From Hyalangium ruber (GTDB lineage: Bacteria; Myxococcota; Myxococcia; Myxococcales; Myxococcaceae): a stretch of 57,085 bases of DNA. Numbering within the stretch: position 1 is the stretch's first letter; each line of letters begins with the position of its first letter. The position numbers were made by a program, and so were the translations under genes. Of this stretch, positions 27,001-35,337 are shown one piece after another. Under the pieces are notes generated by a model that was not told the DNA's origin, did not search any database, and worked only from the letters and a program-made list of their open reading frames with translations. The stretch covers positions 1 through 57,085 of the forward strand of contig NZ_JAXIVS010000030.1 of NCBI RefSeq assembly GCF_034259325.1, read 5' to 3'.

Positions 27001-29811
27001 TATGTGGGTGGCCAGACGCCGGTCGCCTGGAAGAAGCCGCGCCAGGGCGTCTTCGAGCTCGCCACCGACAAGCCGAAGTACCGGCCCGGGGACACGGCGC
27101 GCATCATTATCCAGAGCCCGTTCCAGCAGGGGCGCGCGCTGGTGGTCGTCGAGGAGCCGGGTGGCAACACGTACACCTGGCGCGAGGTCTCCGGCGGCAA
27201 GGCGGTGTACGAGCTGCCCATCAAGGCCAACCACACCCCGAACATCGCCGTACACGTGGCGCTCATGCGCGGCCGGCTGGGGGAGGGGAAGACGGAGGAT
27301 GCGCGCTATCGGCCGCAGACGCTCGGCGCCTCGATCGACATCGAGGTGGAGCCTTCCCGCAACGAGGTGAAGGTGGAGCTGAAGCACCCGGAGGTGGCTC
27401 GGCCGGGGACGAAGATTCCGGTGGAGGTCTTCTTGAAGGACGACCGAGGCGCGCCGCTCTCGGGCGAGGTGACGCTGTGGCTGGTGGACGAGGCGGTGCT
27501 GTCGCTCGCGTCGGAAGGGCCGCTGGATCCGCTCAGTGCCTTCATCACCCGCAACGCGCGCGGCACCACGGTGCGCGACACGCGCAACAGCCTGATCGGC
27601 AAGTTGTTCGATCAGGAGGATCCGGGCGGTGACGGCGCCGAAGAGGAGGAGGCCAACGCGACGGGCAGCAAGCGCGTGGTGCGGAAGAACTTCCAGACGG
27701 TGCCCTACTACCAGGCGACCTTGCAGGTCCCCGCGTCCGGCAAGCTGACGGTGGAGGTGCCGCTGTCGGATGACCTGACCAACTTCCGCGTGCGCGCGGT
27801 GGCTGCCTCGGGCAGCCAGCGGTTCGGTTTCAAGCAGCAGACGCTCAAGGTGCGGCTGCCGGTGCTGGTGCAGCCGCAGTTGCCGCGCTTCGTCCGGCAG
27901 GGCGATCGGTTCTGGGGCGGCGCCGTGGGCCGGGTCGTCGAGGGCAGCGGTGGGGCGGGCGCGGTGAGCATGCAGCTCTCCGGCCCCGTGGAGGCCCGGC
28001 CGTTCAACCAGGCCGTGGAGCTGCAGCTCAACCGGGCCATGTCGTTCGTCACCCCTATCCAGGTGAAGGACGCGGACGTGTCGAAGCCGCAGTCGCTCAC
28101 CGTGCGCGTGGACGTGGAGCGCAAGTCCGACAAGGCGGGGGACGCGTTCGAGGTGCAGTTGCCCGTGCTCCCGGACCGGCTGCCGGAGCAGTTCGCCTAT
28201 TTCGACACGCTGAAGGCTGGGAAGGCCACGCTGAAGCCCATTCCCGAGCCGGCTCGTCCGGGGACGGTCTCCCAGCAGGTGCTCGCCACGTCCGTGCCCG
28301 GCGTGCTCGAGGTGTTCGCGGGCGTGGAGTACCTCGCGGCGTACCCGCACGGCTGCCTGGAGCAGAAGTTGTCCAAGCTCTACCCCGACGTGGAGCAGGG
28401 CGTGGTGTTCCGGCGGATCGGGCTGGAGACCGCCTTCGCGAAGCAGCTCGGCCTCTATGTGAAGCGTATTCAGGAGGAGATGGTCACCTACCAGGACCCG
28501 AGCGGACTGTTCGCGTTCTGGCCTGGCGGTCCGGGCGATGTGCAGGTGACCGCGCTGGCGGTGGAGTTCCTCAACGCCGCCGCGCGCGCGGGCTTCCCCG
28601 TGGATACCAAGATGCAGGAGCGTGCCTCCGAGGCCCTCAAGCGCGTGCTGCGCAGTGACTACGGTGGGCTGAACCCGGACTGGCGCTTCAACCAGCGGGT
28701 CGTCGCGCTCCGGGCGCTCTCGCACTCCGGCTTGTTGGACGAGCACTACCTGGTCGACCTGTTCCACCAGCGCGAGCGCATGGACTCGATGGCGCTGGCG
28801 GACCTCGCCTCCACCATGTCGATCGAGCCGAAGACCTATCGCACCAACCTCGACTCGCTGAAGGGCGAGCTGTGGGACCGGGTGATCGTCAAGCTGCGCA
28901 GCGGCAAGCAGGTGTTCGAGGGCGTCAAGGAGGGGCGCTCCTCCTGGAGCTACGGCTTCCTGTCCTCTCAGCCGGCGATGATCGCCGCGGTCTTCGAGGC
29001 GCTGCTGCGACTGGATCCGGCCGATCCCCGGCACGACCTGATGCGCGACGCGCTCCTGGCCCAGGCGAACCCCGTGCAGGGCTTCCAGAGCACCTATGAG
29101 AACCGGCGGGCCATTGGCGCGCTGGCCCTCTATCTGGACCGCGCCAAGCCCAATGTGCCGAACTCCGCCCTGGCGCTCTCGGTCGGAAAGACGCTCACCG
29201 TGAACAGCGAGACCAAGACGGCCCGGACCTCGTTCGCCTCGGACAAGCCCCTGGAGGCCACCGTCACCGGCGGTCCCGTGGGCGTGCGAGTCGCCTACCA
29301 GTACGTGCCCGCCACCCCGGGCGACAAGGTGACGTCACTGCAGCGCGGCTTCCTCGTCTCCCGGAGCGCGACCCACCTGCACGCGGATGGCTCGGATGAG
29401 ACGCGCTTCCAGGACAAGGCCGGCGAGACGCAGGCCCTCAAGGTGGGCGACATCCTGGAGATCCATGCCCAGCTCGTGAGCGATCAGGCTCGCAACCACG
29501 TGGCCTTCGTCGTCCCGTTCGCCGCGGGCCTCGAGCCGCTCAACCCCGCGCTGGAGAACGCCAGCTCGGAGGCGAAGCCCTCTCAGGCGGACTCCATCAC
29601 TCCCGCGTACGTGCAGCGGCTGGACAACGAGGTCCGCTACTACTTCCTGCAGTTGCCGCAGGGCACCCATACCTTCCACTTCCGCGTGCGCGCGGCCACC
29701 GAGGGCTCGTTCGTACACCCCGCGCCCTATGCCGAGCAGATGTACCGGCAGGACGTGCGCGGTCGCGGCGAGGGCCTGCGCATCGTGGTGAAGGGAGAGC
29801 ATGAGCAATAG
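24061..29811 (+). CDS. Bacterial alpha-2-macroglobulin with thioester
   Basis: A 1916-residue periplasmic protease trap of the YfhM/YfaS type. The signal peptide (AALLALLAVLPAAA, cleavage before QDYRP) lacks a lipobox, unlike the lipoprotein YfhM of E. coli. Beta-sandwich macroglobulin domains fill the first 1100 residues; FTERPIYKPGEKVFIKGYVR near 635-654 is a family signature. The bait-region position, between WLVDEAVLSL and PYYQATLQVP (about 1150-1215), contains Arg/Lys sites and an acidic run. The reactive thioester is YPHGCLEQ with Cys1432 and Gln1435, followed by the helical thioester-carrying domain and a C-terminal receptor-like beta domain. On bait cleavage such proteins change shape and bond covalently to the protease. 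It overlaps both neighbours, and is co-translated with pbpC. Confidence 0.94.
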   Translation: MSVSPSAAALLALLAVLPAAAQDYRPADESQRPQGGQARILPEQFLRGFDPVTVYFSDNVGPGKRAADDGAKLLKLTPSWPGQYFWADKKTLQFRPAEPWPPLQRFAFEARDTRKVLATMMSAPSAMAPYADSTDLRPFRTLTLTFPQPLPLAALKQMLTLEIRELPGLADSPTRVVKDFTLSQLPRESQRSPAVYAITLDEDVPEGRQLRVTVSLALGEEDKVLWTGRLSTRPSFHLQSIQCGSSSFGLVGGASVPKDMALSCGNQGDLPQLVFSANVQDLTLTALKKLVRLEPAVPDLHFQSYGSRVSLRGRFVPDTLYRLQIAAAPIQDDSGRSLRDPGNAQVFFHLGWKTAFLRWSQANALVEAKGPRMLPLQGYGDARADVRIYRIDPLHEGIWPFPERPVVINEESAPPFPGEEPATPENTAGYIGPEQLKAHIRLLGSPLVSRVVELPLANKSGTTSFGLDLGPLLDEVVGRQRPGTYLVGLRRLTGAPERSYVRVQVTNLSLTAVEERDRAVFFVRTLDEAKEVRGARILLEGQRRVPDPARPGQTKNVPFSLPLTTDDAGRASLGPQADWQSLKRISVQSGDDLLVLDPRSPPATFARNHWSPSSGFLEWIGQQIPPPRNDALLGFIFTERPIYKPGEKVFIKGYVRRKTGGELQLAGGADTYELRVEGPGDQRWPTAATFTALGGFSAEFTEKDVPTGEFHAVLREKKTGQEVARRKFMIEAYRVPQFEVQLSGPNTARLDAPFKVKAVARYYAGGNVAGQPIAWTVTRRPHYYVPKGREGFLFASSTQFAREGQSRAPDVIRRNVELDDSGADELQVNPALDLDGSARVYRFEATVTGADNQPVSAVTEVKALPPFTLGMKLPRYSDKPFELKPEILAIGVDDKPVKGQDVTVRLFRRVWHSQLRETHFATGDAKYVTEQEDIKLSEQVVATDTQPVGPTLTLKEAGVYVVELIARDKLGRVQTLFADLYVGGQTPVAWKKPRQGVFELATDKPKYRPGDTARIIIQSPFQQGRALVVVEEPGGNTYTWREVSGGKAVYELPIKANHTPNIAVHVALMRGRLGEGKTEDARYRPQTLGASIDIEVEPSRNEVKVELKHPEVARPGTKIPVEVFLKDDRGAPLSGEVTLWLVDEAVLSLASEGPLDPLSAFITRNARGTTVRDTRNSLIGKLFDQEDPGGDGAEEEEANATGSKRVVRKNFQTVPYYQATLQVPASGKLTVEVPLSDDLTNFRVRAVAASGSQRFGFKQQTLKVRLPVLVQPQLPRFVRQGDRFWGGAVGRVVEGSGGAGAVSMQLSGPVEARPFNQAVELQLNRAMSFVTPIQVKDADVSKPQSLTVRVDVERKSDKAGDAFEVQLPVLPDRLPEQFAYFDTLKAGKATLKPIPEPARPGTVSQQVLATSVPGVLEVFAGVEYLAAYPHGCLEQKLSKLYPDVEQGVVFRRIGLETAFAKQLGLYVKRIQEEMVTYQDPSGLFAFWPGGPGDVQVTALAVEFLNAAARAGFPVDTKMQERASEALKRVLRSDYGGLNPDWRFNQRVVALRALSHSGLLDEHYLVDLFHQRERMDSMALADLASTMSIEPKTYRTNLDSLKGELWDRVIVKLRSGKQVFEGVKEGRSSWSYGFLSSQPAMIAAVFEALLRLDPADPRHDLMRDALLAQANPVQGFQSTYENRRAIGALALYLDRAKPNVPNSALALSVGKTLTVNSETKTARTSFASDKPLEATVTGGPVGVRVAYQYVPATPGDKVTSLQRGFLVSRSATHLHADGSDETRFQDKAGETQALKVGDILEIHAQLVSDQARNHVAFVVPFAAGLEPLNPALENASSEAKPSQADSITPAYVQRLDNEVRYYFLQLPQGTHTFHFRVRAATEGSFVHPAPYAEQMYRQDVRGRGEGLRIVVKGEHEQ

Positions 29812-32206
29812 GCCGACATGGGCGGACCTGCGCCGCTTCCTGGGCCCGCGGCTCCGCTCCCGGCGGACGTGGGCGGCGCTCGCGGTGCTGTCGCTCGTCG
29901 CCCTGGGGCTGTACGTCCGTGGCCTGAACGACACGCTCCGGGTCTATGAGCCCTCGCGGCTCGTACTCGATCGCCGGGGCCGCTACCTCGGCGAGGTTCC
30001 CGGCGGGGGAGGGGAACTGGGGTACTGGCCCTTGTCCTACGTGATGCCCGAGCGCGTGGTGGAGGCGACGCTCGTGACGGAGGACCGGCACTTCCACGAG
30101 CACCCGGGCGTGTACCTGCCGTCCGTCGGGCGCGCGGTGGTGCAGAACGTGCGCAATGGCCGCGTCATCTCGGGCGCCTCCACGATCGCCATGCAGGTGG
30201 CGCGGATGCATGGGCAGGGCGACCGCACGCTGGCCCGCAAGGTCTCCGAGGCACTGGAGGCGCTGTTGCTCATCCACGCGCACGGGCACGAGAAGGTGCT
30301 TCGCCAATACCTGACGATCGCGCCGTACGGGAACAGGGCGCACGGTGTGGTCCGCGCCGCGCGGCTGTACTTCGACAAGCCCGTGGAGGATCTCTCGTGG
30401 GCGCAGGCGGCCTTCCTCGCGGGGCTGCCGCAGATGCCCGGCCGCATGAACCCGTACACCCCGGATGGGCTGAAGCGAGCGATGAAGCGCAGCCACCGGA
30501 TCCTCCGGGCGCTTCACCAGAAGGGCGCGCTGTCCTCGGTGGAGCTGGAGCAGGCGCTCACCGCGGATCTGGGGCTCGTGCCCCGGCCGCACCGCCAGCC
30601 CGAGGCGCTGCATGCCGTGCTCGAGTGGAGCGCCCAGGCGAAGCGCCGTGACAGCCCCATCTCCATGGCGACGCTGGATCTCGACATCCAGGCCCGGGCC
30701 GCGGCCATCCTCGAGGACAACCTGGAGCGGATCGAGGACGCGGGCGCGGGCAATAGCTCCGCGCTGGTGGTGGACACGACCACGGGCGACATCCTCGCGT
30801 GGGTCGGCTCGCGGGACTTCTTCTCCGAGGAGCATAAGGGGGCGATCGACTTCGTGCGCACGCGGCGATCTCCTGGCTCGGCGCTCAAGCCCTTCCTCTT
30901 CGCGCTCGGGCTGGAGAAGGGCACATTCACCGCCGCCTCCGAGCTGCCGGACACGCCGATGGATGTGCGGACCGACGCCGACGGCGCCTATCTGCCCGAG
31001 AACATCAACCACACCTTCATGGGGCCCATGCTCCTGCGGGAGGCGCTGGGCAACTCGCGCAACATCCCCGCGCTGCGGGTGCTCTCCGAGGTCGGGGTCG
31101 AGCCCGCGCTGCGCTTCTTCGAGGGCGCTGGTGTCGAGGGCATTGGCTGGGATCCGAACCGCTACGGCCTGGGGCTCGCGATCGGAAACCTGCCGGTCAC
31201 CCTGGAGGAGCTGGCGAGGCTGTATGGCGTCCTCGCGCGCGAGGGCGAGAGCCTCCCCCTGCGTCGCTTCGTGGATGAGCCACGCGTTCCGGCACGGCGG
31301 CTGCTCAACCGCGAGGCCGCGCAGCTCGTTCGGCACATGCTCGCCGACCCGCTGGCGCGCCGGCCGATGTTCCCGGTCGGTGGGCCGCTCGACTTTCCCT
31401 ACGCCGTCGCCGTGAAGACGGGCACGAGCCAGGGCTATCGCGACGCGTGGACGGTGGCGTTCAGCGACCGGCTGCTCGTCGCGGTCTGGGTCGGCAACCA
31501 CGACTGGCGGCGGATGAGCGGCGTGGGTGGGGCGAATGGCCCGGCCGCCGCGGCACACCGCATCATGGATGCGGTGATGGCGGACCATCGACCGTGGCAG
31601 CCGATCCTCGACGCGTTCCCTCCGCTCGACCGCGCGGTGGCGGTGGAGGTCTGCCCGCTCTCGGGGCGGCTCGCGAGCGCGGACTGTCCCCACCGCAAGA
31701 GCGAGTGGTTCCACCCTGGCAGCGCGCCCACCGAGCCCTGTCCGTTCCACGCCCGGGTGAAGCTGGATCGGCGCAATGGGCTGCGCGCTGGCCCTCGGTG
31801 CCCCGGCTCCGAGGTCGTCACTCGGGTCATGCTGGACCTGCCGGACGTCTACGCGCAGTGGGCCAAGGGACAGCACCTCGACATCGCGCCCCGGCAGGAG
31901 AGCCCCTTGTGCCCGAGCGACGCGGAGACGGCCGAGCCGAAGGTCGTCATCCGCGAGCCCCGGGGCACGGTGCGGCTGCTGTTCGACCCGGACACTCCGG
32001 CCGCGGCTTCCACGCTGCGCCTGGCGGCGGAGGTGTCGCCGAGCTCCGAGGCGATCGTCTGGCTCGTGGACGGAGTGCCCGTGGCGACCGTGTCCTATCC
32101 GCACGAGTACCGCTGGCCGGTGACTCCAGGCAGGCACGTCATCACCGCCGCGATGGCGAGACGTTCCGAAGTGAGCCGTCCGTTGACCGTGGTGGTAGAG
32201 GACTGA
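29801..32206 (+). CDS. pbpC: Penicillin-binding protein 1C
   Basis: An 801-residue bifunctional class A PBP. One N-terminal membrane helix (AALAVLSLVALGLYV) precedes the GT51 glycosyltransferase domain (VTEDRHFHEHPGV with the catalytic Glu, GASTIAMQVARM, RKVSEALEALLL). The transpeptidase domain has SPGSALKPF with the active-site serine near residue 360, NSRN as the second motif, and VKTGTS near 538. The last 90 residues, including WLVDGVPV and WPVTPGRHVITA, form the BiPBP_C domain specific to PBP1C. The ATG at 29801 lies inside the macroglobulin gene (11-base overlap). Linkage of PBP1C to alpha-2-macroglobulin is a known arrangement in bacteria. Confidence 0.96.
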   Translation: MSNRPTWADLRRFLGPRLRSRRTWAALAVLSLVALGLYVRGLNDTLRVYEPSRLVLDRRGRYLGEVPGGGGELGYWPLSYVMPERVVEATLVTEDRHFHEHPGVYLPSVGRAVVQNVRNGRVISGASTIAMQVARMHGQGDRTLARKVSEALEALLLIHAHGHEKVLRQYLTIAPYGNRAHGVVRAARLYFDKPVEDLSWAQAAFLAGLPQMPGRMNPYTPDGLKRAMKRSHRILRALHQKGALSSVELEQALTADLGLVPRPHRQPEALHAVLEWSAQAKRRDSPISMATLDLDIQARAAAILEDNLERIEDAGAGNSSALVVDTTTGDILAWVGSRDFFSEEHKGAIDFVRTRRSPGSALKPFLFALGLEKGTFTAASELPDTPMDVRTDADGAYLPENINHTFMGPMLLREALGNSRNIPALRVLSEVGVEPALRFFEGAGVEGIGWDPNRYGLGLAIGNLPVTLEELARLYGVLAREGESLPLRRFVDEPRVPARRLLNREAAQLVRHMLADPLARRPMFPVGGPLDFPYAVAVKTGTSQGYRDAWTVAFSDRLLVAVWVGNHDWRRMSGVGGANGPAAAAHRIMDAVMADHRPWQPILDAFPPLDRAVAVEVCPLSGRLASADCPHRKSEWFHPGSAPTEPCPFHARVKLDRRNGLRAGPRCPGSEVVTRVMLDLPDVYAQWAKGQHLDIAPRQESPLCPSDAETAEPKVVIREPRGTVRLLFDPDTPAAASTLRLAAEVSPSSEAIVWLVDGVPVATVSYPHEYRWPVTPGRHVITAAMARRSEVSRPLTVVVED

Positions 32207-32240
32207 CCCGTCCACTGGGGCCCTGTGGTACTCAGCGTGA

Positions 32241-32876
32241 ATGGCCGGCAGAAAAGGTCAGGTCCAGAAGCGGGGAGTCGAGCGGCGGCGAGCCATCATC
32301 GACGCCGCGATTCGACTCTTTTCCCAGTACGGGTTTCGCGGCACGGGTTTCGCGGCCATCGCCGAGCAGGCGGGAGTGACGCCCTCCACCGTGGTGCATC
32401 ACTTCGCCACCAAGGAGATCCTGCTGCAAGCGGTCATCGAGGAGAACGACGCGCGGGTCGTCGCCCGGCTCGCCGAGCTCGGCAAGAACCAGACGGGGGT
32501 GCTCAGGGCGCTCGAGGCCATGGTGCATGACGCGCGGATGAGCGTGGAGGACCCCACCGTGGCCTCGCTCTACATCGTGATCGAGACCGAGAACCTCTCC
32601 CAGGACTCCGAGGTCCGCGCATTCTTCCTGCGCCGGAGCCGGATGATCCGTAAGCACCTCGCCGAGCTCCTTCGGGAGGGGATTCGCACCGGCGAGGTTC
32701 GCGCCGGGGTGGATGCCGACGCGAAGGCGCGCGAGATACACGCGTTCGTGGAGGGCGCCCACCTGCAGTGGCTGCTCGATCCCGAGGAGATCGATCTCGT
32801 CGCCCTGTACCGCTCCTATGTGGACAGTCTGATCCCTCAACTGGCGGCGGAGTGGCCCGGGAGGAAGAAGCCCTAG
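32241..32876 (+). CDS. TetR/AcrR-family transcriptional regulator
   Basis: A 211-residue repressor-type protein. The N-terminal helix-turn-helix (about 15-62) is typical: RRRAIIDAAIRLFSQYGFRG, then FAAIAEQAGVTPSTVVHHF and ATKEILLQAV. The C-terminal helical half (70-205) would bind a ligand and dimerise. A basic N-terminal arm (GRKGQVQKRGVERRR) precedes the domain. The start codon has little ribosome-binding sequence. It follows pbpC by 34 bases on the same strand and might be read through from it, but could equally act elsewhere. The ligand is unknown. Confidence 0.9.
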   Translation: MAGRKGQVQKRGVERRRAIIDAAIRLFSQYGFRGTGFAAIAEQAGVTPSTVVHHFATKEILLQAVIEENDARVVARLAELGKNQTGVLRALEAMVHDARMSVEDPTVASLYIVIETENLSQDSEVRAFFLRRSRMIRKHLAELLREGIRTGEVRAGVDADAKAREIHAFVEGAHLQWLLDPEEIDLVALYRSYVDSLIPQLAAEWPGRKKP

Positions 32877-33012
32877 CTGCGAGCCTGCGTGTGCGTGAGG
32901 AGCGCCCGAGCGGTGCAGGCTGTTACCTGTCGAGCTTCCTGGGATGGGTTGCCTGTTCGCTACCTTGGCGGCTATTTCGGGCCCTGCCACGATGCCCGCG
33001 GAGGACAGGTCC

Positions 33013-33699
33013 ATGCCCACGGCTTCAGAGTCTCCCGGCGCCTCTTCCCAGATGCATGGCAGCACGGCGGACCTGGCAGGGCTCATCCAGGACCTGTCCG
33101 CCCAGGCGTTCCATCGAGTCGTGGGCGCGGTGTGGACCGATGGGCGGCTCTCCAGCGCGACGCTTCCGGCCGTCCCCTTGCTGGTGGGTGCGCTTCAGGC
33201 GCCGGAGCCCTTGAAGGTCGCCCGGGCCGCGTTGCTGCTAGGCGTGCTGGCGGAGACCTCCGCCGAAAAGCAGGAGGTGCGGGAGGCGCTACGCCGCGCG
33301 ATTCCCTCGGCGCTGGCCGCGGCGCGGCGGTGCGTACACAGCCCTCCGGCGCGGCTCTCGTTGGTGTTCTTGCTCGCGCACTTTCCCGAGGACCGCGAGC
33401 AGGTGCTTGGCGGGGTTGACCCGGGATGGTTCGGCCCGGAGGACTTCTCTCGGCTGGAGCGGTGCCTGCGCTCGCCGGACTTCGCCGACCCGGGCCTCGT
33501 GGACATCATCTGCCGTGGCTGGCCCTCGCCCGCCTTCTGGAAGGTGACCGAGGAGGAGGCCGCGACCGATCGGCGGTGGCGCCGCACGCTGGATCTCTCC
33601 ACCGAGCAGGTCGCCACCTACTGGAGAGAGGAGACCGTGGCGCTGCTGGCGCTGCTCGGCGCCCAGGCGGAGTTCGCCATCGAGGAGGGCCGCCCATGA
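33013..33699 (+). CDS. Hypothetical helical (HEAT-like) protein
   Basis: A 228-residue, Ala/Leu-rich, all-helical protein. Segments such as LPAVPLLVGALQAPEPLKVA and ARAALLLGVLAETSAEKQEV look like HEAT-type repeats, which act as protein-binding scaffolds. No catalytic motif is seen. I chose the ATG at 33013 because GGAGGACAGG lies just before it; another in-frame ATG is at 32992. Its stop overlaps the methyltransferase start (ATGA), so the two are coupled and may act together. No family is recognised with confidence. Confidence 0.72.
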   Translation: MPTASESPGASSQMHGSTADLAGLIQDLSAQAFHRVVGAVWTDGRLSSATLPAVPLLVGALQAPEPLKVARAALLLGVLAETSAEKQEVREALRRAIPSALAAARRCVHSPPARLSLVFLLAHFPEDREQVLGGVDPGWFGPEDFSRLERCLRSPDFADPGLVDIICRGWPSPAFWKVTEEEAATDRRWRRTLDLSTEQVATYWREETVALLALLGAQAEFAIEEGRP

Positions 33700-34514
33700 G
33701 CGCCGAGCGGCTCCGAGGCCAGCAGGGGGCGTTGGCGTGCCCCGAGTGCCACCGTCCGCTCACGCAGAGCCCCGAGGGCTTCGCCTGTGGCCCGTGTGGC
33801 GCGAGCTATCCGTGGCGCGACGGGTATGTCGACTTCGCGCCCCAGGTCACCATGAAGAAGTTCGGCCTGGGGCCCCTCTACATGCAGGATCCGCTGCACA
33901 TCACCCGGTACGAGGACCACACCCGGGGCGTGTTCGTGAACCTGATGGGCACGAACTGGGGCGGGGCGCTGAGCAAGGCGGATGAGGACGCCTACATCCA
34001 GCGGCAGCTGAAGCCCTCGGAGGGTCCCGTGCTGGACCTCGCCTGCGGCGCCGGCCGGTGGACGCGTGCCGTGGTGGAGCGGGTGGGGATGAACCGGGTC
34101 ATTGGCGTCGACCTGAGCGTGGCGATGCTTCGCGCGATCCGGGAGGCCCTCCCGGAGCTGGCCACCGTGCGGGCCAACGCCCAGAAGCTGCCCTTCGGGA
34201 CGGGCCAGGTCGGCGCGGTGAACTGCTCCAACGCGCTCCAGCTCTTTCCCGACCCGGCCGCGGTCTTCCGCGAGGTGGCCCGGTGCCTGTGCCCCGGGGG
34301 CACCTTCACGGTGCTCACCTTCCGCAAGGCGGAGCGGCCGCTGTACCGGCACTTCCAGCGCCAGCATGAGGCCGCGTTCAACGTGCGCGCCTTCAGCGTC
34401 GAGGAGATTCAGGGCTGGCTGGAGGCGGCCGGGTTGAAGCTGGTCGACCTGCACACCCCAGGGACCTTCCTGTTGTTCACCGCTTCTTCTTCTTCTTCGC
34501 CTTCGTCTCCGTGA
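33696..34514 (+). CDS. Class I SAM-dependent methyltransferase with N-terminal zinc ribbon
   Basis: A 272-residue protein. The N terminus has two Cys pairs (CPECH and CGPCG, about residues 14-36), a zinc-ribbon or rubredoxin-like knuckle found in some UbiE-like methyltransferases. The Rossmann domain shows motif I VLDLACGAGRWTRAV, an acidic residue after the second strand in VIGVDLS, and motif IV-type AVNCSNALQLFPDP. The substrate is not predictable; small molecules such as quinones or lipids are usual. The protein ends in a Ser/Pro tail encoded by a CTT repeat that overlaps the convergent gene by 38 bases; such an overlap could be a recent 3' extension. Confidence 0.88.
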   Translation: MSAERLRGQQGALACPECHRPLTQSPEGFACGPCGASYPWRDGYVDFAPQVTMKKFGLGPLYMQDPLHITRYEDHTRGVFVNLMGTNWGGALSKADEDAYIQRQLKPSEGPVLDLACGAGRWTRAVVERVGMNRVIGVDLSVAMLRAIREALPELATVRANAQKLPFGTGQVGAVNCSNALQLFPDPAAVFREVARCLCPGGTFTVLTFRKAERPLYRHFQRQHEAAFNVRAFSVEEIQGWLEAAGLKLVDLHTPGTFLLFTASSSSSPSSP

Positions 34515-35337
34515 CCTTCTGCTCCATGATCTGGGAGAGCTCTTGACCCAGCTTCGTGCTCGCCTGCTCGATGGCGCTCACGTTCGCGTCCATGTTGACC
34601 TGCACGTACCAGCGGCCGAGGTCCGACTCGAGGAACTGGGTGTAGGCCCGCACGTCCGCGTCCGGGAGGTCACGGTAGGTGTAGAGCACGATGGCCCGGA
34701 CGGATTGCCTCAGGGTGGGGCCGATCTGCTCCTGACCCCGGGTGATGACCTCGTCGAGCTTTCCGGGTGGCAGGCGCTTCTCCGGGGGGGCCGCGGCGTT
34801 GAACGCGCTCACCACGCTTCGCAGCATCACGCTGACCATGCGCCGGTTGAACTCCATGACGCGGCTCGCCTCCTGGAGTCGCTCGAGGATCGCCTGGCGC
34901 GCGGCGGGTGGAGGTTTGCTCTGGATCTGCTGGGCGTATTTTCGCAGCGCCGGGCGCTCCTTGACGGAGAGCGCGCGGACCTCCAGCTCGACGGCCTTGC
35001 GAGCCAGGGGCGTCCGCAGCCACTCCAGCACCGCCGCGCTCTTCTTGGCATCATAGGCGCCCCGGTGGTGCGCGAAGAGGGCCTGGTAGAGCGGCTCGGT
35101 CTGGAACACCCGCTGCATGCTGGCCTGGAACTGCTTTTGCTCCTTGGGCTTGAGCTGGCCGCGCGCATCGCCGATCTCCGACTGGCTGTTGGCCACCAGC
35201 TGTTCGATCTGCTTGCGCGCCCCTGACAGCTCGAGGATCTCCCGCACGACGGCATCCGGATCCGCCGCGGCCTCCTGCGCGTGGGCGAAGGAGGCGAGCA
35301 GGCAGAGACAGGTGGCCGCGAGGAGGCGCATTGTCAT
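34477..35337 (-). CDS. Secreted helical protein, DUF2059-like
   Basis: A 286-residue protein with a signal peptide (RLLAATCLCLLASFAHA, cleavage before QEAA). The mature protein is helical; AVVREILELSGARKQIEQLV followed later by VSAFNAAAPPEKRLPPGKLD and the paired helices around LPDADVRAYTQFLESDLGRW fit DUF2059-type secreted proteins of unknown role. The C terminus is a Lys-rich tail (KAKKKKKR). The ATG at 35337 overlaps the stop of the upstream 1840-residue protein by four bases (ATGA), so it is translationally coupled; a second ATG at 35331 is also possible. Convergent with the methyltransferase gene. Confidence 0.8.
   Translation of the reverse strand: MTMRLLAATCLCLLASFAHAQEAAADPDAVVREILELSGARKQIEQLVANSQSEIGDARGQLKPKEQKQFQASMQRVFQTEPLYQALFAHHRGAYDAKKSAAVLEWLRTPLARKAVELEVRALSVKERPALRKYAQQIQSKPPPAARQAILERLQEASRVMEFNRRMVSVMLRSVVSAFNAAAPPEKRLPPGKLDEVITRGQEQIGPTLRQSVRAIVLYTYRDLPDADVRAYTQFLESDLGRWYVQVNMDANVSAIEQASTKLGQELSQIMEQKVTETKAKKKKKR
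34483..34499. repeat. CTT microsatellite in overlapping convergent 3' ends
   Basis: Four CTT units and a near-repeat tail (GCTTCTTCTTCTTCTTCG) sit in the last codons of both convergent genes. They encode poly-Ser on the plus strand and poly-Lys on the minus strand. Repeat-number changes would alter both C termini together without changing frame, as the unit is three bases. Confidence 0.7.

Noticed and set aside
23920..29034. 1704-codon open frame antisense to the macroglobulin gene
   Set aside because: Same GC3 shadow effect; the sense strand has a signal peptide, the family signature and the CLEQ thioester.
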